Shown: positions 1-6,755, counted from the stretch's first letter. The stretch: 10,835 nt of DNA from an uncultured Muribaculaceae bacterium (GCA_910587545.1 CAJUMI010000035.1:12748-23582); one strand, 5' to 3'. Notes: generated by a model not told the origin, from the sequence alone. Numbers and translations: made by a program.

Positions 1-1218
1 GGGCTCGCCGCAGATTTCACCGCCGGCAAGTTCCTTGACCATCAGAGCCGCGAGTTTGAGGGCATACATACATCCGTTGGGATCGACACCGCGCTCGAAG
101 CGGAACGATGAGTCGGTGTTGAGGCCATGGCGTCTGGCTGTGCGGCGAACGGAGGTCGGGTTGAAACATGCGCTCTCGAGAAATATTGAATCAGCCGATT
201 CGGTGACTCCGGAATCAAGGCCTCCGAATACGCCTGCTATACACATTGGCTCAATTTTGTTGCAGATCATGAGGTCGGCTGCGTTGAGCTTGCGCTCCAC
301 TTCGTCGAGAGTGGTGAACGGTGTGCCTTCGGGGCAAGTGCTGACAATGATTTTCTCCCCCTTGATCTTGTCGAGGTCGAAACAGTGGAGCGGCTGCCCG
401 AATGCGTGGAGTATGTAATTTGTGATGTCGACGATGTTGTTGATTGGTCGCAGACCGATGGATGTCAGACAGTCTTTGAGCCACTCGGGGCTCTCGGCTA
501 CTTTGACGCCGCGGATGGTCAGACCGCAGTAGCGGGTACACGCTTCGGGATTTCTGATCTCTACAGCGACGGCTTTACCGTCGCTGTCGGTCTTGAAGTC
601 ATCGACAGACGGGCGAGTGAGAGCTTTGTGCCCGGCGTGGCAGTCGATCCAGGCGGCTATGTCGCGCGCCACGCCGTAGTGTGATGCGGCGTCGATGCGG
701 TTAGGTGTAAGATCAACTTCAAGCACGAAGTCGTCGCGAAGCTCGTAGAAGTCGGCGGCCGGAGTGCCGGGCGCCACTTCGCGGTCGATCACGATTATAC
801 CGTCGTGGGAGGTGCCTACGCCGATTTCGTCTTCGGCGCAAATCATGCCGAACGACTCAACTCCGCGAATTTTGGATTTCTTGATCTGGAATGTCTCGTC
901 GCCTTCGCCGTAAAGGGTTGTTCCTACGGTTGCGACAACAACTGTCTGGCCGGCGGCGACGTTTGGCGCGCCGCAGACGATCTGGAGCGGCTCGCCGAGG
1001 CCGAGGTCGACTGTCGTTATATGCAGGTGGTCGCTGTTGGGGTGTTCGACGCAGGTCAGAACTTTGCCTATGACTATGCCTCTGAGTCCGCCTTTGATTG
1101 ATTCAACTCTTTCGATGCCTCCGGTTTCAAGACCGATTGAGGTCAGGGCTGCCGCCAGTTCTTCGGGCGAAAGTCCGAGATCGATATATTGCTTGAGCCA
1201 GCTGTATGAAATGTTCAT
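1..1218 (-). CDS. pheT: Phenylalanyl-tRNA synthetase beta subunit (partial, N-terminal 406 residues)
   Basis: PheT pairs with PheS in an alpha2-beta2 enzyme that charges tRNA-Phe; the beta chain binds tRNA and hydrolyses mischarged Tyr-tRNA-Phe. The protein starts MNISYSWLKQYIDL, the classic PheT opening. The EMAP-II-like tRNA-binding OB domain follows at about residues 39-150, with VEHPNSDHLHI near 57-67 and IVCGAPN near 80-86. The segment TPNRIDAASHYGVARD lies at about 171-186. The B3/B4 editing domain spans about 210-390 and includes GLRPINNIVDITNY near 255-268 and SFRFERGVDP near 371-380. The reading frame is open to the window edge at base 1, where the B5 region should begin. The family is usually about 800-820 residues, so roughly half the gene is missing because of the window and not because of damage. 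The start is fixed by homology, and no Shine-Dalgarno sequence is visible. It is transcribed alone from the promoter upstream; pheS is not in view. Confidence 0.97.
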   Translation of the reverse strand, partial: MNISYSWLKQYIDLGLSPEELAAALTSIGLETGGIERVESIKGGLRGIVIGKVLTCVEHPNSDHLHITTVDLGLGEPLQIVCGAPNVAAGQTVVVATVGTTLYGEGDETFQIKKSKIRGVESFGMICAEDEIGVGTSHDGIIVIDREVAPGTPAADFYELRDDFVLEVDLTPNRIDAASHYGVARDIAAWIDCHAGHKALTRPSVDDFKTDSDGKAVAVEIRNPEACTRYCGLTIRGVKVAESPEWLKDCLTSIGLRPINNIVDITNYILHAFGQPLHCFDLDKIKGEKIIVSTCPEGTPFTTLDEVERKLNAADLMICNKIEPMCIAGVFGGLDSGVTESADSIFLESACFNPTSVRRTARRHGLNTDSSFRFERGVDPNGCMYALKLAALMVKELAGGEICGEP

Positions 1219-1266
1219 TGATGCTGAATTATGATTGGTTTGCTTGTTGCATAAGTTTTTAACATG

Positions 1267-1297
1267 CAAATTTACGAAAAATTCAGCACCGAGCAAA
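1267..1297 (-). promoter_or_regulatory. Bacteroidetes-type promoter for pheT
   Basis: Read on the minus strand, a TTTG (-33 element, 1297-1294) is followed by exactly 19 bp and then TAAATTTG (-7 element, 1274-1267). This is a full match to the TTTG-N19/21-TAnnTTTG consensus known from Bacteroidetes. It would give a leader of about 45 nt before the pheT ATG at 1218. No attenuator or leader-peptide structure is obvious in that leader. Confidence 0.8.
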
Positions 1298-1390
1298 AAT
1301 CTTTTTCGCGTAGTGCGGCTCTAAAATCTCATATTGGCAGGTGGTGGAGTGAACAACGTGGTATGAGCCTGCGTTAGGATGGTGATTGTA

Positions 1391-1408
1391 ATGATGCTAT
1401 TATTATGA
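1391..1408 (+). other. Possible five-codon leader minigene
   Basis: ATG ATG CTA TTA TTA TGA encodes MMLLL. Its stop overlaps the start codon of the 76-residue gene in an ATGA arrangement (1405-1408). This could couple translation, but such a short frame occurs easily by chance in AT-rich leader DNA. It is listed only because it decides how ribosomes might reach the 1405 start. Confidence 0.2.
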
Positions 1409-1635
1409 CAGACAGACTCTCATATGAAGATAAAAAAGAGCTTCCCGACTCGGTTTACGGTTTGCCGGAACGTCGTGAATATCCTATGCCTGACGCTGCG
1501 CACGTGCGTGCGGCTGAAGCATATTTTCGCTATTGCCCTGAGGATCTGAAGCCCCGGCTTGCCCGCGCCATATTAGCACGGGCAAGGGAGTTCGGTGTCG
1601 ATGTCGAGTCGCCGACAGTGCTTTCCTATGCCTGA
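1405..1635 (+). CDS. Small conserved-looking protein of unknown function (76 aa)
   Basis: This is a short, charged, soluble protein with no signal peptide and no membrane segment. The N-terminal part contains ELPDSVYGLPERREYPMPD (residues 12-30). It is followed by HVRAAEAYFRYCPEDL (32-47) and an Arg/Ala-rich amphipathic helix ending in REFGVDV. From memory, the LPDS-[FY]GLPE-R-YP-[ML]-D-xxHVxxA pattern resembles a short domain often found in phage-associated proteins of Firmicutes; this was not checked. Here it stands alone between housekeeping genes, with no phage genes nearby. No Bacteroidetes promoter match was found in the 1219-1404 spacer on this strand, so how it is transcribed is unclear. 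It converges on the kinase gene with 6 bp between stop codons. Its codon use looks like that of its neighbours. The function is unknown. Confidence 0.75.
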   Translation: MTDRLSYEDKKELPDSVYGLPERREYPMPDAAHVRAAEAYFRYCPEDLKPRLARAILARAREFGVDVESPTVLSYA

Positions 1636-1641
1636 CGCGCA

Positions 1642-3732
1642 TTATGCGACAGGTATTGTGAATGTGAATCTTGCACCGGTTCGATAGTCTTTATCGAGCG
1701 AAAGGTCGCCTTTGAGCAGCGAGGCGAGCAGACTGCTGATATATAGGCCGAGGCCATTGCCCTGAGTCGACGCATCAAGTTTGGTGAAGCGTGAGAATAT
1801 CAGGTCTTCCTTGCCTTTGGGGATGCCGGTGCCTGTGTCTGAGATCGTAAATGTGATTGCTTTTCGGTCGTCGCTGAACTTGTAGCCGAAACTGATCATG
1901 CCTTTTTCGGTGAACTTGGCGGCGTTGGTCAGCAGGTGGATCAGTACTTGTTCGACACGCTGCGGATCGGTGCGGATCACTGTGTCATTGTCGCTTTCGT
2001 TTTCGAAGACAAATCTGACATCGGGGGACAGATGCTTTGTGGTCGAGTCGATGGATATCTGGCAGATTTCCTTAAGAGAGCAAGGAATGTGATTGATGGT
2101 CAGTTTTGAATTTTCGAGTGAGGGCAGTTCGAGAACATCGTTGACCAGGGTAAGCAACAGATCGCTGTTGAGCGACACCAGGTCGGCGAAGCGTTTTATA
2201 TAGCGATGTCTGTCATCATCGATGCAATCGGCGATAAGGTTGGAATATTCGACTATCGCTGAGAGCGGTGTCAGAAGCTCGTGACCCATGTTGTTGACAA
2301 AGTCTGATTTGAAACGCTCTGACTGTTTAGCCTTGTCGCGGGCCTCGATCAGTTCGTTCTGGGCGCGTTTGAGCGCATCGCGCTCTTTAAGCAGAAGTTT
2401 GTTGGAAACATTGATGTGTCTGACAAGTTTCTTGGTATGCCGGTTTGTGATGACAAGCACTACGATCACAATGACAAGCACGACCAGACCGATGACGGCA
2501 ATGACGAGCAGTTCGCGGTGTCGCTCGCTCGTTTTCTCGCGGTTGGCATATATGAGGCTGTCGTTCTGGGCTTTGAGGTCATTGACATCATAGAGTATCT
2601 GAAGCTCCTTGAAGCGCTCGGCGGCTTTGGTCTCGATGCGTTCCTCGAGTAGATGTGTGTAGATGTCAAGGCCATATAGTTGGTCTTCTTTGTTGCCGAG
2701 TTCTTTTGAGGCTTCGATCAGAGCCTTTACCATCTGCGTATATACCTCGTTGTTGTTTTTGTTTTTCTCGAGCTGTCCCTTTATCAGCGGAATGGCTTCT
2801 TTACAATGTTTTTTTGCCATTAGATAATAAATTCTCGAGCGTATGCTCAGGTCTTTTTCTTCCTGTAAACGAGGCGAGTGTTTTATGATTTCGAGCATGC
2901 GGTTGTAATATATGTCAACCTCTTCAGGCTTGAGGACTTCGCTGCACATCAGGAGATTGTGGTAGCATCGGTATATTCCGCCGGCATAATTCGGGTATTT
3001 ACGTCCTGAATTTTTATGACGTTTTTCGAGTTCTTTATGCAGGTCAAGCATTTTATTGTTGGCGTCGATAGCTTCGTCATAGAGTTTGTTGTTCAGAAAA
3101 CTCATAGATGCCTGGTTGTAGAAAAGAATCCTGAGATAGATGTGTCGCGATGGAAGTTGGTCGATCAGTTTCTGTAGATCCCGGATATATCTGATCAGCA
3201 GATCTCCGTCGATGGCGTTGCGCAGATAGGTACACAAATAGAACAAATGTTCGATCCGGTCGTAGAGGCTGAGGTTTTGGTTGCTTTGACAGTCGACCAT
3301 GTATTGGACCATCTTTTTCTGGCGCTCGTTTTCGGGCAGCGATCTTATCTCGCGTGCGGCATTTCTGACTTTTATATATAAGAGTGTGCTTTTCTGTACA
3401 TCGCTTTCCGGCATATCTTGAGCCCTTTTCAGGAGTACCGCCTGCATCGAGTCGTTTTCTTCGTGACATGCGGCCAGAAGGACAAGAGTCTCCGCTATGG
3501 CAGATTCTATGCCTGAGCGTTGGGCTGTGCCGTAAAGTTCCTCCAGGATTGGCGCACGCTGGTCATAGCGCGTCAGGTCATAGATGTCAAACATCAATTC
3601 CAGGCTGTCGGAGGCGGTTGTTTTGTCGCCGAGTTTTGCCCGGAGTTCGTCGATTGTCGGTATGGCTCCGAGAGTTGTTGCGGTAAGAAGCAATATGACA
3701 GCGAGACGGAGACGTAGCGTGAGATTTGTCAT
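1642..3732 (-). CDS. TPR-containing membrane sensor histidine kinase, no receiver domain (696 aa)
   Basis: This is probably an inner-membrane two-component sensor. Residues 1-23 form a signal peptide (hydrophobic AVILLLTATTLGA). Residues of about 40-385 are helical repeats of TPR type, likely periplasmic (for example SMSFLNNKLYDEAIDANNKM near 209-228). One transmembrane segment lies at about 408-429 (LLVIAVIGLVVLVIVIVVLVI). It is followed by a coiled-coil linker (430-475) rich in Lys, Glu and Arg. The HisKA H-box reads NMGHELLTPLSA with the phospho-acceptor His484. The HATPase_c domain has an N-box with Asn603 (LLTNAAKF), a G1 box DTGTGIP (632-638), an F-box IFSRFTKLD (645-653) and a G2 box GNGLGL (658-663). 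The H-box has Leu-Leu where most families have Ile/Val-Arg. There is no fused receiver or output domain, and no response regulator gene within the window, so the partner is unknown. The start at 3732 is supported by the signal peptide. The ligand cannot be inferred. Confidence 0.93.
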   Translation of the reverse strand: MTNLTLRLRLAVILLLTATTLGAIPTIDELRAKLGDKTTASDSLELMFDIYDLTRYDQRAPILEELYGTAQRSGIESAIAETLVLLAACHEENDSMQAVLLKRAQDMPESDVQKSTLLYIKVRNAAREIRSLPENERQKKMVQYMVDCQSNQNLSLYDRIEHLFYLCTYLRNAIDGDLLIRYIRDLQKLIDQLPSRHIYLRILFYNQASMSFLNNKLYDEAIDANNKMLDLHKELEKRHKNSGRKYPNYAGGIYRCYHNLLMCSEVLKPEEVDIYYNRMLEIIKHSPRLQEEKDLSIRSRIYYLMAKKHCKEAIPLIKGQLEKNKNNNEVYTQMVKALIEASKELGNKEDQLYGLDIYTHLLEERIETKAAERFKELQILYDVNDLKAQNDSLIYANREKTSERHRELLVIAVIGLVVLVIVIVVLVITNRHTKKLVRHINVSNKLLLKERDALKRAQNELIEARDKAKQSERFKSDFVNNMGHELLTPLSAIVEYSNLIADCIDDDRHRYIKRFADLVSLNSDLLLTLVNDVLELPSLENSKLTINHIPCSLKEICQISIDSTTKHLSPDVRFVFENESDNDTVIRTDPQRVEQVLIHLLTNAAKFTEKGMISFGYKFSDDRKAITFTISDTGTGIPKGKEDLIFSRFTKLDASTQGNGLGLYISSLLASLLKGDLSLDKDYRTGARFTFTIPVA

Positions 3733-3767
3733 TTTGGTTGATGATGGTTCTGTAATTATTTACATTG

Positions 3768-3798
3768 CAAACTAACAAAAAAACATCCGAACTTCAAA
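3768..3798 (-). promoter_or_regulatory. Probable promoter of the sensor kinase gene
   Basis: On the minus strand TTTG (3798-3795) is followed by 19 bp and TTAGTTTG (3775-3768). The -7 element matches TAnnTTTG except at its second base. The leader to the ATG at 3732 would be about 30 nt. The promoter sits back to back with the ruvX promoter in a 137 bp divergent spacer. Confidence 0.6.
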
Positions 3799-3850
3799 AT
3801 TTTTCGGGAGATAGCATTTGTGCGTGCGTCAGAATGTCACAGTTTTTTTG

Positions 3851-3858
3851 TAAATTTG
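3851..3858 (+). promoter_or_regulatory. Probable -7 element of the ruvX-def-ettA operon
   Basis: TAAATTTG is a perfect match to the Bacteroidetes -7 box and is identical to the one before pheT. No TTTG stands at the expected distance upstream; the nearest good copy (3817-3820) leaves a 30 bp spacer. The box ends only 11 nt before the ruvX ATG at 3870, so transcription from it would give a leader of just a few nucleotides. If it is a chance match, the real promoter is elsewhere in the spacer. Confidence 0.5.
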
Positions 3859-3869
3859 TCCTCATTATC

Positions 3870-4310
3870 ATGGGCAGGCTTCTATCAATAGATTTCGGAC
3901 GACGTCGTTGCGGGATAGCGGCGACTGATCCGTTGCGCATAGTCGCCAACGGAGTTGCCACTGTAGCCACAGCATCGCTCACCGATTTTGTGAAGCAGTA
4001 CATATCTGCTGAATGTGTCGATGCGATCGTAGTGGGCTATCCGCGCGACCTGCACGGACAACCCTCGGAATCGGTGAAATATCTGACGCCGGCCATCGAC
4101 AGGTTGAAAAAAGCCATCGGCCCCGTGACTGTCATTTTTTTTGACGAGCGCTTCACCTCGGTGCTTGCTCACAAGGCGATGATTGACGGCGGCATGAAGA
4201 AGATGGATCGCCGCGACAAGGCTATCGTCGACGAAATATCGGCGACCATACTGCTCAACGATTTCCTGCAAAGTAGATTATACAACGAAACAAACATACC
4301 TTCCAAATGA
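3870..4310 (+). CDS. ruvX: Putative Holliday-junction resolvase RuvX / YqgF-family nuclease (146 aa)
   Basis: This is a cytoplasmic RNase H-fold nuclease of the YqgF family. Members have been linked to Holliday-junction resolution and, in Escherichia coli, to 16S rRNA 5' end maturation. The start MGRLLSIDFGRRRCGIAATD is canonical and carries Asp8, the first metal ligand. VVGYPRDLHGQPSE lies at 54-67. FFDERFTS at 90-97 holds the second acidic site (Asp92/Glu93). DEISATILLNDFL near 121-133 holds the last Asp. The length of 146 residues is normal for the family. A longer reading frame opens at 3765, but it would run through the divergent promoter region and add residues unlike the family, so the ATG at 3870 was chosen. 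The gene's last four bases (ATGA, 4307-4310) overlap the def start, which suggests coupled translation. It is the first gene of an apparent ruvX-def-ettA operon. Confidence 0.93.
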   Translation: MGRLLSIDFGRRRCGIAATDPLRIVANGVATVATASLTDFVKQYISAECVDAIVVGYPRDLHGQPSESVKYLTPAIDRLKKAIGPVTVIFFDERFTSVLAHKAMIDGGMKKMDRRDKAIVDEISATILLNDFLQSRLYNETNIPSK

Positions 4311-4870
4311 AATTACCAGTTTACCTTTACGGCCATCCGGTGCTCAGACGCATCTCCGAGCCTGTCGACGGTCAATATCCCGATCTTGGAAAACTTATCG
4401 ATGATATGCAGGCCTGCATGTACGAGAGCGAGGGTGTAGGCTTGGCGGCGCCTCAGATAGGCCGCAATATCCGGCTCATCGTCATCGACGCCTCGCCGTT
4501 GGGCGAGGACTTCCCCGAATGTGCCGGCCGCAAGATGGTGCTGATCAATCCTGAGCTTGAAGTGCTCGACGGTGAGCGCGTATCCCGTCCTGAAGGATGT
4601 CTTAGCCTGCCCGGACTGTCGGAGAACGTGCCCCGTGTCGAACACATACGCCTGAAATGGCAGGACGAGAACTTCGAGTCTCACGACGAGGAGATTTCGG
4701 GTTTTCTGGCCCGCATCGTTCAGCATGAGTATGATCATCTCATAGGCAAGCTCTATATCGACCATATCTCGCCGATACGCAAGCAGCTTATCAAGGGCAA
4801 GCTCAACAACATCATCAACGGCCATACCCGCTGTGACTATCCTGTAAAATATGCACCTAAAAAGAAATAA
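4307..4870 (+). CDS. def: Peptide deformylase (187 aa)
   Basis: This metalloenzyme removes the formyl group from the N-terminal methionine of new proteins at the ribosome exit. All three family motifs are present: GVGLAAPQ (43-50), EGCLS (96-100) and QHEYDH (139-144). Cys98, His140 and His144 are the metal ligands and Glu141 is the catalytic acid-base. The first residues MKLPVYLYGHPVLR match the usual start. The length is normal for Bacteroidetes enzymes, with a short Lys-rich tail (KYAPKKK). The start overlaps the ruvX stop as ATGA, and ettA follows after 3 bp, so the three are very likely co-transcribed. The sequence looks fully functional. Confidence 0.97.
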   Translation: MKLPVYLYGHPVLRRISEPVDGQYPDLGKLIDDMQACMYESEGVGLAAPQIGRNIRLIVIDASPLGEDFPECAGRKMVLINPELEVLDGERVSRPEGCLSLPGLSENVPRVEHIRLKWQDENFESHDEEISGFLARIVQHEYDHLIGKLYIDHISPIRKQLIKGKLNNIINGHTRCDYPVKYAPKKK

Positions 4871-4873
4871 CCC

Positions 4874-6559
4874 ATGGCAGACGACAAAAAGATAATCTTT
4901 TCGATGGTAGGCGTGTCAAAGACCTACCCACCTCAGAAACAAGTACTGAAAAACATCTACCTATCGTTTTTCTACGGTGCCAAGATCGGCATAATAGGTC
5001 TCAACGGCTCCGGTAAGTCATCGTTGCTGAAGATCATCGCAGGTATTGACAAGAGCTTCCAGGGCGAGGTTGTGTTCTCTCCCGGCTACTCGGTGGGCTA
5101 TCTTGAGCAGGATCCTCAGCTTGATCCTTCGAAGACGGTTATCGAGGTGGTGCGCGAAGGTGTGCAGCCCATAATGGATCTTCTCGCAGAGTTTGACAAG
5201 GTGAACGAGAGTTTTGCCGACCCCGATGTGCTTGAGGATCCCGATAAGATGGATGCACTTATCGCCCGTCAGGCCGAACTTCAGGACAAACTCGACGCGG
5301 CCGACGCATGGAATATAGACTCCAAGCTCGAACGCGCCATGGATGCCCTGCAGTGTCCGCCGGACGATCAACCCGTGACAACGCTTTCAGGAGGAGAGCG
5401 CCGTCGCGTGGCTCTCTGCCGCCTTCTTCTCCAGCAGCCCGATGTGCTGTTGCTCGACGAACCTACCAACCACCTCGACGCCGAGTCGATCGACTGGCTC
5501 GAGCAGCATCTGCAGCAATATCCCGGCACAGTCATAGCCATCACCCATGACCGTTATTTCCTAGATCACGTCGCAGGCTGGATACTCGAACTTGACCGCG
5601 GTGAGGGTATACCCTGGAAGGGTAATTATTCGTCGTGGCTTGAGCAGAAGACCAAACGTATGGCTCTCGAGGAGAAACAGGCATCGAAGCGCCGCAAGAC
5701 TCTCGAACGTGAGCTCGAATGGGTGCGCATGGCTCCCAAGGCCCGTCAGGCAAAGGGCAAGGCGCGACTGTCGAGCTACGACCGCCTGCTTAATGAAGAT
5801 CAGAAACAGAAAGAGGAACGCCTCGAGATATTTATCCCCAACGGTCCGCGTCTGGGCAACAAGGTCATCGAGGCTCACGGTCTCGCCAAGGCTTTCGGCA
5901 GAAAGCAGCTGTTCAAGGATCTTGATTTCAGTCTTCCGCCGGCAGGCATTGTCGGTGTGATCGGGCCCAACGGAGCCGGAAAGACGACGCTGTTCCGTCT
6001 GATCATGGGGCAGGAGACTCCCGATGCCGGATCGTTCGACGTGGGAGAGACCGTCAAAGTGGCTTACGTTGACCAGACTCATCACGATCTGTTGCCTGAT
6101 AAGACGGTTTATGAGGTTGTTTCACAGGGAGTAGAGAGCTTCCGCATGGGCGGCCGCGATATCAATGCGCGTGCATATCTGTCGAAATTCAACTTCACCG
6201 GAGCCGATCAGGAAAAGAAAATCGGAGTGCTTTCCGGCGGTGAACGCAACCGTCTCCATCTCGCCATGGCACTCAAGGAGGAAGGCAATGTGCTGCTGCT
6301 TGACGAGCCGACCAACGACATCGACGTCAACACACTGCGCGCCCTCGAGGAAGGCCTTGATGATTTCGCAGGCTGTGCAGTGGTTGTAAGCCACGACCGT
6401 TGGTTTCTTGACCGCATCTGCACCCACATCCTTTCGTTCGAGGGCGACGGCAAAGTCGTCTACTATGAGGGCTCATACTCTGATTATGAAGACTTCAAGC
6501 GCGCACATAATGATGGCAAAGAACCCGTGCGCCGCCGCTACCGCAAGTTGATGGAGTGA
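4874..6559 (+). CDS. ettA: Energy-dependent translational throttle protein EttA, ABC-F ATPase (561 aa)
   Basis: This is a soluble ABC-F protein that binds the ribosomal E site and gates the first elongation step according to ATP/ADP state. Nucleotide domain 1 has Walker A GLNGSGKSS (42-50), signature LSGGE (171-175) and Walker B VLLLDEPTNHLD (191-202; catalytic Glu196). Domain 2 has Walker A GPNGAGKTT (364-372), signature LSGGE (453-457) and Walker B VLLLDEPTNDID (473-484; Glu478). The insert at about 95-145 corresponds to the arm that contacts the L1 stalk region. The basic linker at about 250-320 (ELEWVRMAPKARQAKGKARL) is the P-site tRNA interaction motif. The opening MADDKKIIFSMVGVSKTYPP, the phrase LDRGEGIPWKGNYSSWLEQK and the length fit EttA closely rather than Uup or antibiotic-protection ABC-F proteins. 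It is the last gene of the operon, ending just before a strong terminator. The A-rich stretch before the ATG is typical of Bacteroidetes start sites. Confidence 0.95.
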   Translation: MADDKKIIFSMVGVSKTYPPQKQVLKNIYLSFFYGAKIGIIGLNGSGKSSLLKIIAGIDKSFQGEVVFSPGYSVGYLEQDPQLDPSKTVIEVVREGVQPIMDLLAEFDKVNESFADPDVLEDPDKMDALIARQAELQDKLDAADAWNIDSKLERAMDALQCPPDDQPVTTLSGGERRRVALCRLLLQQPDVLLLDEPTNHLDAESIDWLEQHLQQYPGTVIAITHDRYFLDHVAGWILELDRGEGIPWKGNYSSWLEQKTKRMALEEKQASKRRKTLERELEWVRMAPKARQAKGKARLSSYDRLLNEDQKQKEERLEIFIPNGPRLGNKVIEAHGLAKAFGRKQLFKDLDFSLPPAGIVGVIGPNGAGKTTLFRLIMGQETPDAGSFDVGETVKVAYVDQTHHDLLPDKTVYEVVSQGVESFRMGGRDINARAYLSKFNFTGADQEKKIGVLSGGERNRLHLAMALKEEGNVLLLDEPTNDIDVNTLRALEEGLDDFAGCAVVVSHDRWFLDRICTHILSFEGDGKVVYYEGSYSDYEDFKRAHNDGKEPVRRRYRKLME

Positions 6560-6581
6560 CATCTGTCATGGATGCAAAAAG

Positions 6582-6625
6582 AAAAACGTTCGCAAGTCGA
6601 TTGATTTGCGAACGTTTTTTCTTTT
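6582..6625. terminator. Bidirectional intrinsic terminator between ettA and tRNA-Pro
   Basis: A 14 bp perfect stem (6582-6595 with 6606-6619) surrounds a 10 nt loop. The core aacgttcgcaa/ttgcgaacgtt is flanked by A-tract on the left and T-tract on the right. It therefore has a U-run in both directions and can end ettA transcripts (plus, 23 nt after the stop) and the tRNA-Pro transcript (minus, a few nt after its 3' end). Confidence 0.88.
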
Positions 6626-6630
6626 AAGAG

Positions 6631-6703
6631 TCGGGGTGAGAAGACTCGAACTTCCGACCTCCACGTCCCGAACGTGGCGCGCTGCCAACTGTGCTACACC
6701 CCG
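6631..6703 (-). tRNA. tRNA-Pro, anticodon CGG
   Basis: The minus strand folds into a complete 73 nt cloverleaf. The acceptor stem CGGGGTG pairs with CACCCCG. The D-arm is GCAC-AGTTGGCA-GCGC, the anticodon arm is CCACG-TTCGGGA-CGTGG and the T-arm is GGAAG-TTCGAGT-CTTCT. The anticodon is CGG, reading CCG. Identity features of bacterial tRNA-Pro are visible: a C1-G72 first pair, discriminator A73 and G37 after the anticodon. The 3' CCA is not encoded (CTC follows) and must be added by the CCA-adding enzyme. The D-stem has an A12-C23 mismatch. It is transcribed alone and convergent with ettA. Confidence 0.96.
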
Positions 6704-6722
6704 AGCTGCGCTTTTGCGACTG

Positions 6723-6753
6723 CAAAGTTAACCGTTTTTTTGATAACGCGAAA
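6723..6753 (-). promoter_or_regulatory. Promoter of tRNA-Pro
   Basis: On the minus strand TTTC (6753-6750, three of four matches to TTTG) is followed by 19 bp and TAACTTTG (6730-6723), a perfect -7 box. The expected start site is a few nucleotides downstream, giving a short 5' leader before the tRNA at 6703. Confidence 0.72.
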
Positions 6754-6755
6754 AT

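Noticed and set aside
35..1101. Several plus-strand frames of 60-127 codons across the pheT region
   Set aside because: They are antisense to a clearly recognisable PheT reading frame and show no protein features of their own.
1337..1372. Short inverted repeat gcagg/cctgc before the small gene
   Set aside because: Only 5 bp with a 26 nt loop and no conserved surroundings; too weak to call a riboswitch or attenuator.
1636..1650. cgcat-t-atgcg mini-palindrome at the convergent gene ends
   Set aside because: Five base pairs with a one-base centre cannot form a stable terminator and no T-run follows.
3765..3869. Upstream extension of ruvX by 35 codons
   Set aside because: It overlaps the kinase promoter region and the ruvX -7 box, and adds residues absent from the YqgF family, whose proteins start at MGRLLSIDFG.
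4313..4825. 170-codon minus-strand frame opposite def
   Set aside because: It is a mirror of a fully conserved enzyme gene with no independent start signals or protein features.
5561..6085. 174-codon minus-strand frame opposite ettA
   Set aside because: It is a shadow of the linker and second nucleotide domain of ettA, with no family resemblance.
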